From Ceratodon purpureus (taxonomy: Eukaryota; Streptophyta; Bryopsida; Pseudoditrichales; Ditrichaceae), in contig CM026430.1 in assembly GCA_014871385.1 (NCBI GenBank), positions 16,302,995 to 16,366,994 on the forward strand: a stretch of 64,000 nt of DNA, given 5' to 3'. This document shows, one piece after another, positions 10,579 through 22,149 of the stretch (within the stretch, counting starts at the first letter, position 1; each line of letters starts with the position of its first letter). A program made the translations under genes and the position numbers. A model generated the notes under the pieces. The model searched no databases, was not told where the DNA came from, and saw only the letters and a list, made by a program, of their open reading frames with translations.

Positions 10579-10583
10579 GTTTT

Positions 10584-10628
10584 ACCGTCATTCCATCCTT
10601 AAAAACTAGTTTTCTTTGAGTTTAGAAT
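10584..10628. repeat. Foldback copy A, centre and truncated right arm
   Basis: ACCGTCATTCCATCCTT followed by AAAAACTAGTTTTC corresponds to the centre of foldback copy B (reverse complement of 47721-47750). The arm breaks off at about 10628, where a G-rich stretch begins. Confidence 0.7.
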
Positions 10629-10760
10629 GCAAGGGCGAGTGCGAGGGCGGAAGCAGGAGCGGGAGCGGGAGGAGCAGAGCAGGAGTGAGGAGGAGCGGGG
10701 CGGAGCAGGAAGGAGCGGAGAGGAGTGGGGAGGAGCGGGAGTGGGGCGAATGGGCAAGAA
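10629..10760. repeat. G-rich degenerate repeat tract
   Basis: Irregular GGAGCGGGAG or GAGGAGCGG units, strongly purine-rich on the plus strand. It resembles the G-rich side of the arrays at 1-140 and 23567-23745 but lacks a clear CGCGCC core. It joins the broken arm of foldback copy A. The 440 bases from here to the lipoxygenase 3' end hold no gene I recognise. Confidence 0.5.
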
Positions 10761-11202
10761 GACCCAGCCAACGGATGACGGGAACCGCGACGGAGGAGAC
10801 GGACAGAACGTCATCCAGCAGATTGACTGCCCCCACGAGAGGCTGCCCGGGTGCACCGCTCGTCGGGGGTTTAGAGAGACCCGAACCACACGACCTGAAG
10901 GCTGACACAAGTTGGTCCAGGATGTGATACCGATGTTGAAGTCGAAGACTTTTCAAGCTTTCACAAATGGCCACAGTCAAAAAATCCCAGAAGAGAATCG
11001 AAGCACGGTCACCTAAGTATAAGGAAATAAAGCTTACAATTTTAAATTAATTTCTTTGTCAAAGGTAGTAGGCGCTTGAAGCAGCCGACCTCTCTTGGGA
11101 GGTATAATTATACACAATATATCTCATCAAAGTCCTCCCACTAATTGGAGGCTACACTGCGCCATCTGGATCAACGAATCTGCCATGAATATTGAAATCA
11201 AA

Positions 11203-14200
11203 CTAGATAGAGACACTGTTGGGCACGCCCTTACCAGTCAGTCCGGGGGTATCTGATTTCGGAAGCAAGAGCTCATACGGCATCTTCACAGGCCCAGTCC
11301 TGTTCTTCAAAGACTTGTCTGCATTCCGAGCATGGATCAGCTGCGTGATGTCCGTCATCTTATCCGTGAACTTGGCAAACGCCGACAGCACCCGTTCGTC
11401 GTTGCTCCAGTTGGGCGTCTGCCTCTGTCCCAAGTACTCCTCATCCAGAGCATGCGTGGACAGAATCTCGATGGTGGCCATCACCGAAGCGGCCTGCGTT
11501 TCGTTCGAGATCGAGTCCAGGAAAAACCTCTCCGGGTCCTTCTGCAGCTGCTCCCACTCCGTCGTCCCTGGCTCCGGAATGAACCTGCGGGTCATGCTCG
11601 GGTGGTTGGGCATGTAGCCAGCGTACGCGTACTGCCCGAAGTTGACAGCGGCGTGATGGCACGACGCAACCCATGCGATGGTCGTCAGAATGTAGACCAG
11701 ATTCTCGATGGAGTCCAGAGTTGGCCATCCGGGAGAGTCTTTCTTGTCGCCATGGCCGACGGTGCGCACCTCAGTCCACCAGGTCTGAAGCTCTGTGTCG
11801 TCTTGGACTGCCTTGTCGCTCTTGTAAAAAATCTTCACGTGGTCGGCCATGTACTCTTTCATGGCTGCCCACAGCTCCAGCCCATCGACTGCGTATGGGT
11901 AGTCCTCGATCACCAGCTTCAGCCCATGTTTGGCGCTTGGATCTCGCACCGCCATCTTCCTGAATGAAAGTTATGCAGATTACCAATTTAGGTCAGAACC
12001 AAAGCACCTTGTCGTGTTGGTTTTAAGTAAGTCACTAAGGATTTAGAGTCGAAGGAGTGTCTTAGCCAGGGAGTTGCTTACCTTTTGATGAGATCTTCCG
12101 GCAAGGATTGCTCATCGAACCGCCAATCATTCTTATACACAACGGCACTCATCTCCATCGTGTACTTTCCTGGGGTGAAGTTAAGCTCGATGATCCCTCC
12201 TGCGTTGATCAGAACCTTTCTCGCAGCTGCGTTGATGTCCATGGTGTTCTTGTAATGCGGCGCCAGCACTTGGTTTACTGGGTGGAGCACACTCAGCTGC
12301 CGGTTGGTGGCAATGATGAAGGGCTCCATGGCAGCATGGGTGCGCAAACTGCCAAAGATCAACGCAGCAACCAGGACATAGCCTTATCAGTAACTCAACA
12401 CATTTCAAAGAGCAGCTTGCAATCAGAGTAAAAGGATTAAATAAGCTGCTAGAACAGGATTCAAAGATGGCGAGTTAAGACGGTTGCTTACAAGTGGCTG
12501 ACGACCTCGTGGTAGGACATGTCGACCGAGGCGACATGAGCCTTGGCAAGTTTCCACACCCATTGCTCTATGGAATCGGCTGCCGGGGGAGTGAAAACTC
12601 GGCTCTTCTTCTTGCTTCCGGCACTGGATGACGGCACTGTGAGTTCAATTGCGAGCGGAGTCAAGATCTTTTCACTCGTCAGAAACAACACTGTGCGAGT
12701 TGCATACATGGATCCCTTCTTCTGGGCATTGATTCGGCCAATATAAGGCAGGAAGATATCATGGTAGTCCTGGACGAACAACCTCTTCTGGGCCAGAGCC
12801 TACATGAACGCCAAAGTAAAAAACCATCAATCATCAAGTCGAGCCAGAAACAAACGCTCGGAGAAGAGAGCATCTCATCCCAGAAACTCATAAACTAAAA
12901 AACATAACAAACAGGTCCGAACCCAAAATCAACTTCACGAGGAGTTCTACCTGCTCGACTGTCAGACCCTCGAGCCCTTTCTCGAGGTGCTTGGCTGTGA
13001 TTGCAGATAAGGGGTCTCCAAACTCGGCGGGGTCCAGAGTGCTCTTAATCGGAAACTCCTGCGAGTCAGCGTAACATAGCAAGTTAGTCAAGCTGCAGAA
13101 CTCCTCGAAACCTTACCTTGTGCATAATCCAAATCTTCAACGTATCACTCTCTCATTCACTTCTCAAGAGCAACAAAAATACATCAAGGAGCTTGATGAC
13201 GAATGGGTTAATCCCAGAGAGCATTTGCCGCGCAAACTCAACATCTGTCGACCAAGCCTTGTCATCAGCTGCAAGACACACGAGAAGATTATCAATCGAA
13301 TGATCTCTATACATTGATACACCACCAACATCTACAACCCTTCTCGTGCCAAAGCTGATCCCATTCTGATACGATGGCTATGGCAACGGTTTTTCAAATG
13401 GGTTCATACAAGTCCTAAAGACCCAATTGGAAGAGTTGAAAGGGGAGAGGAGGACGCACCTGCGATGACCTTGGGCAACGGAAACGTGAACAGGGAGGTG
13501 TCGGGGCCAGAAGGAAAGGCGTACTCGTGAATGAACGTGAGGGGGTTCTGGGTCGCGGGGTCGATCTGAGCGCCCTTCGGAGTTAAGTTGGACGGGGTGG
13601 TCATCGGGGTGCCCTTCTCCGCATACAGGGACTTGATATCGGCGAAGTCATTAAACTCCTGGTCCTGGTCGCGCACAGCGCCTCGCAGAACCGGGAGGAT
13701 CGCATGTTGCCCGCTCCTCACTGTGTCCGCAGCGAAGTCCGAGAATTTCACTTGGTCGAACTTCTCGTCGCGGGGGATGTAGAAAAACGCCAACAACTGG
13801 CCTCGACTCTCCGACTTCGGATCTAGCGAAAGGCAGGGCGCTAGAACTAATTAACAATTGGGGCGATTACATTGGTGACTAAACTGACGCAGAAATTTCT
13901 CGCTCTGAAGCGCAAAGGGGAGAGAACTGGGGCGTGATGAAGTGGGAGATGGAGTGACTTAAGCTTACCTTTCTTCGTGGGCGGACGGCCAGTGCGAACG
14001 CGACGCGGGTAAGGAAGCTCCGACCCACCCAACACGGGTCTCTTGAGACCCTCGTTCAGGTCCGGGTCGCCCAAGTCGTTGTAGGTCGCGTAGTCGTAGA
14101 TTCGATCGTGGTAGTTCCGCTCGCCGCTGCCGTTACCCCGCAGATTCTCGAGCTCCTGCTGCCGCAGCGCCACTAAACCCTCTGGTGTCTCTTGAGGCAA

Positions 14201-15306
14201 GTACAACTGCAGAGTTTCCACCCGAGAACAGAGCATGAGCAAACTTATGGCAAGTAATGTCACTGCATTGATGTACAGGACTTGGCCTTGATGTTGGTTA
14301 CGAGTTCGCTTCCGAGGGTTGATCATCGTACATTGTGATTAGAGAGTAGGGTATGTATGGGACAGGGAGAGGGCGATGTGTACGTACCTCGTTGCTGAAG
14401 AAAATGCGGCCGTTCTTAAGGTTGGTGCTGTAAACCCACGAGTCGGCAGGGAAGTTGATGACAGCGTTGTTGGGCATCTGAATGGAGAACGACACGAGCA
14501 GAAACTCGTGGATATGGCGGTTCTTCACGATGATGGCGCCAGGCGTGCCGAAGTCCTTTTGAACTTTGAAGTCGAGGCCGAATTTGAAGTTTACGGGCAC
14601 GATCATGTCCCTTGTTGTGACCCAGTTCAGAATTGGCACATCCTCGCTTACGTACACCTTCTTCGTTTCTACAATCATCACACAAGTTTCATCACCCTCA
14701 CAGATATTGAGAAGAAACCGATAGTACCTCAAACATTTTATTATTTGTAATTTCACTATTTTCACAATTTGCACAAAAATTCTTCTGTACGGCTTGCGAT
14801 TGAGGAGAGAGGGATTTATGTAACGCACTTGGGTCAATTTGGGTGCTGACGAGCTGGACTGAGACGTGCTGGCCGAGAACCTCAGCGAGGTCGTCTCCAC
14901 TGTCGGCGATTAAATCAGTCACATCCAGCACTAGCAGTTTCTTCTGGATGGTGATGGACGCCTTGAGCGTGACATAGTCATCGTCAGCGCCATGCGACAG
15001 GATCTTGCTGAATAGATTCTCAAATTTGTTCGTCGCCTCTCGGACGTCCGTCGCGACCGTCTTCACGAGCGAGTTCGACTTCAGCGCCCACGGCGGCGCA
15101 GCGCCCTCCGCCACTGGCTTCGCCGTCGCCAGCGGTACCTCCCGCGAGAACAGATTAATCACGTCATGTCTAGTCAAGAACCCCCTCCCCCCGTTCACCC
15201 CCGGCGGCACTTGCACTGTGGGCGTCGGTGCAGAACCGCTCGACGCTACCTCGATCGGCGCCACCCCCACCTTGGATGGTCCCAACGGAGCCGCCATCAC
15301 CTCCAA
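11203..15306 (-). CDS. LOX: Lipoxygenase, 13-LOX-like, nine exons
   Basis: Exons: 15306-14829, 14668-14388, 14206-13969, 13822-13460, 13268-13183, 13058-12951, 12799-12492, 12348-12082, 11959-11203. All introns are GT-AG and the joined frame gives 961 residues. The enzyme dioxygenates polyunsaturated fatty acids, the entry step to jasmonate/OPDA-type oxylipins and volatiles. A PLAT/LH2 region (about 100-260) precedes the catalytic domain. The His signature H-x4-H-x4-H-x17-H-x8-H is complete (615, 620, 625, 643, 652). Iron ligands by homology are H620, H625, H812, N816 and the C-terminal I961 of NSVSI. Ala 670 predicts S-stereochemistry, and Phe 678 (NF where 9-LOXs have TV) predicts 13-specificity. 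No clear plastid transit peptide is visible. A second Met at 15297 is also possible as start. Confidence 0.95.
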
Positions 15307-15664
15307 ACACGCACAAAATCACCTCAAAACACTCCCTCGACCAGGCCTTCTCTAGTACCTGAGCTCCACCTTCAACAGGACTCGATCACAACAAAATCGT
15401 TCACCAACAATCCACTAAACACCAGAAACTCAAACCAGTCAATCTAGAAGTCCTCGATGTCAATCTCTCGATCGACGTCGATCTCTGATTATATTCTACT
15501 CGAAAGTACTCCAAGCAGCCCGTCTAGGCGCAACTCCCAAGGTGCAGTAACAACGTTCCGTCTGCAGACATGAGACAACTTATCCACCTCGGATGATTGA
15601 ATGAGCTCACACCACTAAAGATCCACGTTTAGCTTATGGGACTTCCAGAACTGGACCGCTGCAC

Positions 15665-15670
15665 TTTATA
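15665..15670 (-). promoter_or_regulatory. Possible TATA box of the lipoxygenase gene
   Basis: TATAAA on the minus strand, about 360 bases before the start codon, within CTATAAAG. It would imply a leader of roughly 330 bases. This is the only such motif I noted near the gene; support is weak. Confidence 0.25.
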
Positions 15671-15671
15671 G

Positions 15672-17957
15672 TCACAGCTTCCGTCACAAGTTTATGAGTA
15701 ACTTCGTGCAGATACAGCGAACTCTAGACGAATCATCACTACTGGGCAACTCTGCAGTAACACTAATTACTCCACAAACTTGCTAAACTGCATAATTTCT
15801 TGCTAAGTTCAAACCTTTCTTTCTAATCTCGACATAATACCACGGTAGCCCAATCCATCGAAACTTCTAGACTGTGTTTACCAGTCTAGTACGGCAGTCT
15901 GCAGCTGCTTCGAGTCGTAATTGATCAACATTTTAATTCTGAACTTGCTATCGAAGCTAGTAAACTCAGTGCTGAGTTTCCGGAGCAGGCCCATGCACGA
16001 AGTATTGTTGTTTATTTGCAGGTCCCAGGACCACCGGAATTCAGTCTGTATTGGTGTTGGCAGCGAACGGAGGAAGTTTCATCAACAGGTTATCTGTACG
16101 ACTGCAGAAGTTATCATTGGCATTGATATCAGAAGTTATCATTTTGATAATAAGTTCTGATATCAATACCCTTATCAATACCCTTATGTAATGGATACAT
16201 AAGGGTATAAGATACACAAGGGTATTGATATCAGAAGTTATCATTTTGGTGTAGTTTTTGAGCATTTTAGTCACTTTCTAGGGTGTCATAAGGTATCTTA
16301 CATGGATGTTCATGAAAAGAACATACTCAATTGAAACTATATTTGACCACTAATTCTAAATCATCATTCATGAAAATGGACTTTTCTAAAGTCTTAAAAT
16401 CTTCATTTGGTGCCCTTTATTGTCTTTACAAGATGTTTTTTCCAATTTAAAAAACAATGTTCCGTGAAAAAAAATGCGCAAAAAGTACCGTGGAAGTGAC
16501 CTTCCTAAAAAACATCCTTGCGATACTTTTGGAACCCCAAACCAGTAATGAGTATATAAATTGCCTATTTTAGAATACCTCTTAAACATACAGAGGCCCA
16601 AAGGGTACCGCGAAATTAAAAGTGATTTTGGACAAAACCCTAAACCATTATGTTCACTTTTCCAAATGATTGCATTCACTTTGCTTGACTTCGACGTCTC
16701 CTTTTTTCAATTTAAACTCAATGTCTTTTCCCACAACTTTGGGAAGTTGAAGAAGATCAAGTCTAATTTCCGTATCCCAAACTTGATTTTGCATCGACAG
16801 AACGTAGATCCCACTTTCTCTAGTGTTTATGGAAGGGGCTGAAATTGGGGAAAAGATAAGCACTTTTTTGGTCCACTTTATTGTGCTTCCTTCCTATAAT
16901 GATATCAATTTTACCTGATGACACTTCTGCTTCCTCACAATATTAGTCTTGTATTGATATGACTCATAGGCCCTGATTGTATTTTACTTGTCAACCTCTA
17001 AATTTTTTTTTGTGAATTTTAATGTTGAGTATTTATACACAACTCTAAAGAGATTCAAGGTCCAATGTGTAAGACTGTCCACAAAGAGGGATCTGTCTAT
17101 ATCCCCCATTGAGCGTAGCATCGGACCCCAACTTCGGGGGATGGGAAGGGTGGGGGTAGATTTCTGCCCCTATTATTATGCTTGAGTGGGGTCCTACTGA
17201 TCTCAAGAGGACCTCCATAGAGTAATTTAGGGCCTATGGCCTAGAATTTATAAAAAACCAAAAAACCAAAAAAAAAGATCCTAAAACCTCAAAACGGGGA
17301 GGGGTAGCGAAATGGAACCCACCAAACCTGGCAACCAAGCCACCCATTGCCACGCTCGAAGGGGAGAAATAAAGAGACTCGACGAAGAGCTCTCCTTCAT
17401 CAGTGATCACACAAAGATCCTCTCATGTTAGGTTAGCCCAGTGCTAAAGTATGCACAATTCTTATTTCATTTCTTGCAACAATAATAAATTTCCAATTTC
17501 ATTTCTTGAAAGTTGAAACCATGATAAAATATTCAGGTGCAGCTGCATCACATGTTCTCCACAGTATCCACACTGTTCAAATACGGTATCCACAAGGTTG
17601 ACTACGAGGTGGGTAGGTGCCCGGTCAAGTCCTGGAGGCTGGAAATGCAGCGTGCACTTGCAACTTGAAGAAGATTGATAATGTCGTCAAGTTACGTGAC
17701 TCAAGTCATGAATAAATCGACCAAGTGGGCTTGCGTTTTTATTCTGAATTGTAAACATTCAGAATTCTGGATTGTCAACATTCACAATCTGCATTGCCTG
17801 AATTCACTCGATTTGTGGGGTCGAATTGGCAGACAGAAGGTTTTCCTGGTTCCAACTTCCAGGGCTGCATGCAAGCTAGATCAGGACAGATCAGGACAGA
17901 GCACCTCCAGATCTGGTTGGTAAAATCTGGTTGGTACAATTATTAGGCTACTGATAG
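15672..17957. other. AT-rich stretch without a recognised gene
   Basis: No ORF shows a domain. ORFs of about 70-97 codons at 16386-16863 are Lys/Phe-rich and unrelated to anything I know. One hairpin repeat is listed separately. Confidence 0.5.
16124..16247. repeat. Hairpin-forming inverted repeat with a partial direct copy
   Basis: About 30 bases at 16144-16175 (AAGTTCTGATATCAATACCC core) are inverted at 16213-16247 (GGGTATTGATATCAGAAG core). Nested TACCCTTAT/ATAAGGGTA pairs lie between them. A direct copy of the right arm (TGATATCAGAAGTTATCATT) sits just outside at 16124-16145. It looks like a small foldback MITE; no target duplication is evident. Confidence 0.6.
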
Positions 17958-18194
17958 CAGGGCCACACCGGTATTCCCAGCAGCCCCAGCCAGCAAAAGA
18001 ACCAGCCCTACGTATCCGGAGCGTATTCCGGGCTCGGATTTTGAGCTACTGGAGCTGCTGGTTGCATGGGATAACCTTGCCTCCAGCCGCTCCAACAGCT
18101 CCAGCAGCTCAAAATCCGAGCCCGGAATACGCTCCGCTTATGTAGGGCTGGTTCTTTTGCTGGTTGGGGCTGCTGGAATACCAGTATGGCCCTG
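17958..18194. repeat. Foldback MITE with arms of about 103 bp
   Basis: The left arm 17958-18061 and right arm about 18092-18194 are near-perfect inverted copies, beginning CAGGGCCACACCGGTATTCC and, inverted, CAGGGCCATACTGGTATTCC. The loop is about 30 bp. It is GC-rich in an AT-rich setting. The CAGGG end resembles hAT elements, but I see no 8-bp target duplication, so the superfamily is open. Confidence 0.8.
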
Positions 18195-18291
18195 GTATGA
18201 AATAGTCTACATTACTTGGAGCAGTCTATATTATTTGAAATCCTGTATATTAATGTGTGTCAATTCATTAGATTTTTTTATCATCATTTAA

Positions 18292-18453
18292 CCCCTAAAA
18301 TTCCAGGCCCGTTTATGACAATTTTCACTTCTAAAATGTTGAAAATTTCAAAAAAAATCCCTATTTTTTTTAGCTTTTTTTTAAATGCTGAAATTTCAAC
18401 CCCATTTAGGTTATGATTTATAAAGTTCACTAAACAAATCTTGTCAAAAAATA
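18292..18453. repeat. Fragment of a TTAA-flanked MITE (left end)
   Basis: TTAA at 18288-18291 is followed by CCCCTAAAATTCC, the end type shared with the MITEs at 25203, 50114 and 62719. The matching right end is not found; the piece is cut by the next copy. Confidence 0.5.
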
Positions 18454-18457
18454 TTAA

Positions 18458-18778
18458 CCCCTTACTATCCTTAAAACCCAAAATGGGTTTTTGCAATTTT
18501 GGGCAGCCTAGATGGGGAGGTTAAAAGAAATATTTTTTTAAAAGATTCTTACTGGGTGCTCTCTTTAGGGTAAGGTCTATGTAGTAAAAAGTTTGAAGCC
18601 AAATTCCAATTTTAGAACCTTCATCTATAAGTTTTAGGTTTCAAATCCAAAACAGACAGTCTTTAAAAAAAAAAAAATTAAAAATATGTTCATAACCAAA
18701 TCATTACTCAAATTCCATAGTGATCCAAGTCAAAAAGTTTACTAATTTTACAAGGGCAGCCTCCAAAACTTACTGTGA
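18458..18778. repeat. Left third of a TTAA-flanked MITE, truncated
   Basis: TTAA (18454-18457) is followed by CCCCTTACTATCC and then by sequence co-linear with the first 320 bp of the MITE at 50114-51041: GGGCAGCCTAGATG, AGAACCTTCATCTA, TTAGGTTTCAA, ATGTTCATAACCAA and GGGCAGCCTCCAAAA. The right part is missing. Confidence 0.75.
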
Positions 18779-19525
18779 CTTGTCATACTTTTGGGCCATG
18801 GCTAACTAATGGCGACTAACTTACAGTATAAATAATTTAATAATTTATTTAATGCAAAATTTAATATATAAACCTTTGAATAACTTTATGCATGAATTAA
18901 TGCTTAATTAATGTATTATGCATATTTTAATACATAATATAATGCATAAAGTCATTTTAAACTAATACAAAATTTATATTAACATAATATATAGTTTATG
19001 TATAATGCATTAGATGAATTCTAAAAAAATATTTAAATTTATTTTATTTCTATTTATGTTCATGCCTTATTAAAATATTCTGATTAATTTTTTAATTTTT
19101 TTTTTAGAAGATTACTTCTTTAGTTATTTAAATTGATGCAGGCACCGTGCTTCTGCCTTGCAAGAAGAACTTTGCACTATAATTTACAATGCACACATTC
19201 AACCAGAAAGTTGACCATGCAACTTGGTATTAAAGATTTAAAATCTTTTGGAGAGAATTTTTATGATTTTTCAACAAATTGTGTTTGTGGTGTTTAACGA
19301 CTATGCTATTTAATAACTATGCTATTTTTGAAGTTTTCCGTATACCGGTATACTTGACACTAATTGAGAGCCGAGTCTTCAACTTATTATAAACCTTTAA
19401 TTAAAATCTCATCTAAGTAAAAGTGTTTTAAACACTTGTGGAATGGACATAAGAGCTAAAAATAGTAAAAAAATGAGTAAAAAGATAAGGAGAATGACAC
19501 CTAATGTAAAAAATAGAATACTTTA
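18779..19525. other. AT-rich stretch without a gene
   Basis: Many TAATGCATAA-like and ATTTAATG words, with no ORF of note. A similar TAATGCATAA-rich stretch recurs at 22965-23160. Confidence 0.5.
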
Positions 19526-19948
19526 TTAGTAAAAAAAACAAATGAGGATGCTCAAAATGGAACAAAGCAAGAAGAGTACACTAGAAAAATGATCCCTCTT
19601 TAATGAAGCCAATCGGGGATACCTCTCTCTCAAAATGATTCTGGTTAATTCTTGGCGTATAACCGTTTTCCCAAGCTTGCTATGACTGTCACCACGTTGG
19701 AAATGCTTGTACTTCATCGGATCAAATCCTCCAAAGTTCCTCTTGACAAGCTCTAGCTCAATGGCCACATCTTTTTTAACTTCTGGTGGAACAGAACCTG
19801 AGATCTTTGAACAGGTCTCGAGGATCACTACCGGAGCCAGCAACGCCACATCTTCGTATAGTGGAACAAAACCATAACCTGAGATACTTGAACTAGTCCC
19901 AAAGATCAATACAAGAGTTAGCAACGAAACTACATATAGTATGAGCAT
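19526..19948 (-). CDS. Small hypothetical protein with terminal hydrophobic segments
   Basis: 140 codons. An N-terminal hydrophobic stretch (MLILYVVSLLTLVLIF) and a C-terminal one (VLFLLCSILSILICFFY) flank a charged middle with FDPMKYKHFQRGD and RQELTRIILRERYPRLASLKRD. I do not recognise the family. The middle recurs in decayed form at about 20160-20330 and 21895-22060, so it was part of something coding that was duplicated locally. It may itself be a remnant or a partial exon, since the copies share only the central block. Confidence 0.35.
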   Translation of the reverse strand: MLILYVVSLLTLVLIFGTSSSISGYGFVPLYEDVALLAPVVILETCSKISGSVPPEVKKDVAIELELVKRNFGGFDPMKYKHFQRGDSHSKLGKTVIRQELTRIILRERYPRLASLKRDHFSSVLFLLCSILSILICFFY

Positions 19949-20159
19949 AAAGAAGATGACCCCAATGCGCTATCTAAAAGTCATGCTTCGAGTCCCTTCA
20001 AAATACGACTTGGAAAGTTTGTAACTCAGCGTCGTTGGTGAGTCATAGAATGGAACAGTTGTGTCGTTAGAATCGACAAAATTACTTAAAACGCATATAT
20101 AGATATCATCAGTGTCAATTTTGTGTTTTAACTTTAACACCTAAACTTAAAGCAAGAAT

Positions 20160-20330
20160 AGTAAAAGAAGAGTATTGATCTTTCTTTAATCTAACTAGTT
20201 GAGGATATCTTGCTCTAAGTATGGTTCTAGCCAATGGCCAATTCATGTCGTAGAAGTATCCTCCCAATCACACTTTGAGTATCACCGCATACATGCTTAT
20301 GTTTCATCAAATCAAATCTCAAGAACAATT
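20160..20330 (-). pseudogene. Decayed copy of the 19526-19948 central domain
   Basis: The minus strand can be read as FDLMKHKHV.CGDTQSVIGRI and, in another frame, LARTILRARYPQLVRLKKD. These match FDPMKYKHFQRGDSHSKLGK and LTRIILRERYPRLASLKRD of the neighbour. At least one frame change and stop codons separate the two blocks, so it is no longer coding. Confidence 0.5.
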
Positions 20331-20419
20331 CTCTCTTCTAAAACTTTATCTTTGAATAACAAATTTGTGTTTCAAACAAATTGCTTGATTGTACAATGCT
20401 TTGGAGTCAAAAACTAATA

Positions 20420-21670
20420 AAACATTTAAATAGACTTACATTAATAAGATAATTTAATAAGAATGCATTCAATGTTGAAATCTTAGTTTTATATTTTACT
20501 TATCCTATATGTGAATTAAAATAATATTACTTTTGAATAAAATTAAATTTTAGATTAAATTAATTTTAGTTTAAAATTAATTTATAAACTAGAATAAAGT
20601 TTAAACTAAAATAAATTCAAATTAAATCCTGTCTTAAATTAATCATATTTTAATTTAATGTTACAAAATTATGTTCATGCAATTTTAACAAATTATCATA
20701 AAAGCATTACATAGACAAACAAATTCAACAAAAAGATTAGTTTTTTCACATAAATAACTTGTTGTAATAAAAACCCATTATTTTGGATTAATGATTGTGG
20801 AGGTAAAATGATTATATTAATTTTAATCAATAAATCTCAAATTCATTTTTAAGAAAATACATATTATTGTTAGCACATTTGCTATTTAAAAAAAATGTAA
20901 ACTTAGGTTTTATTACTAAGATGCTACAATACAATGTACATGATTACATATATTTTTGATGTTATATTTAATTTTGTGTAGTATTAATTGTGTATATCCT
21001 TGAAAATATACCATAATTACAATATTTCTAATAGAAATTGATTTTGTTAACTTTTTTGTTTAAAATGGTAGTTTCAAAAACAAAAATTAAAAGCTTTTGA
21101 ACATCTCAAAGTAAATTTTTCTTTCAATAATATTTTACAATTATAATCACTATAATAAAATTTATCATTTTTTGATAATGTTTTATCTTTAAACATCAAT
21201 GAAGTTGGAGGTGGCAAGTGAAACCACATTAAAGTCCTTAGTATAAAAATTCTAAAACCTAATTTTTTTTATCCTAAAAAAATAGCTTAAATCAATTGAT
21301 AAAATTGTAGGTAAAACTCACTCAATGGTGGTGGATGCGCCCCCTTTTACTAAATTCATTCTAAAAGCATGAAACCATAACATTGAGCAAATTTTGTCGT
21401 TAAAGAATGATGCAAAAAAAATTGAATCGTCAACTAAAGCTCCCTAAGTTGAATTTCAAAAGATTTCATGTGCAACATGGCTAAATATGCCAGTATGCAA
21501 CAATGTGCAAATGAAAACTTTCATGAGCATTAAGCATGGATGTGGCTATTTCAAAGACAACAATGTTCTAATATTGCTTTTCTTTGGCATTCTCCTAGGC
21601 ATGTCAAACTTGTTGTAATTGGTTTCATTTTTACAATTTTGCATTTTTCAATATGCTTAGAACTTAGTTA
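20420..21670. other. Very AT-rich stretch without a gene
   Basis: Mostly runs of A and T with repeated TTTAATTT/AAATTAAA words. No ORF above noise and no recognisable element ends. Confidence 0.5.
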
Positions 21671-21894
21671 AAAGCAGACTCTTCAACCTATTATAAAACC
21701 TTAACTGATAGTTGCATTTAACTCAAAGTGTTTTTGAAGTAAAGCTTTATTTGAATGTTTGCCATATCCAAATCTAGTCGAACAAATGACAAGTAATTTT
21801 ATCAAGAAAATGACATTGCCTATAGTAAAAAATTGGGTACAATAGTAAAGGAATTAAAAGACAGGGGGATTTCTATCTTAAAAAGAACTAAAAT

Positions 21895-22148
21895 GGTAAA
21901 ATAAACTAAACCTTTAGTATCTAAACTTATTAATTGAGAATACGTCTCCCTTAGATTGGTCATAGCAAGCTCATGACACAAAACAATCTTATCAATTTCA
22001 CTATCAATGTGCCTTGCAATAGCTGAATCAATGTCTTCAGAAGTAGAGCCACTAGAGTGGCTACAAACATAATTATTGGTTGTTGGAAGATGACAATGAT
22101 GCAGGGTTCAGTGGTCCTTGCATTATTCCGCTTAGCACAAAGAGTCAT
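21895..22148 (-). pseudogene. Third decayed copy of the unrecognised domain
   Basis: The minus strand reads LCHELAMTNLRETYSQLISLDT, aligned with RQELTRIILRERYPRLASLKRD at 19526-19948. The plus-strand flank around 21673-21730 (GACTCTTCAACCTATTATAAA) also matches 19375-19395 (GTCTTCAACTTATTATAAA). The duplicated unit is therefore larger than the coding part. The frame is short and open only locally. Confidence 0.45.
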
Positions 22149-22149
22149 T

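Noticed and set aside
13120-13317. 65-codon plus-strand ORF in the lipoxygenase gene
   Set aside because: It overlaps exon 5 and an intron of the lipoxygenase in antisense and has no domain.
17958-18194. Assignment of the foldback element to the hAT superfamily
   Set aside because: The CAGGG end fits, but the flanking 8-mers do not match, so I left the superfamily open.
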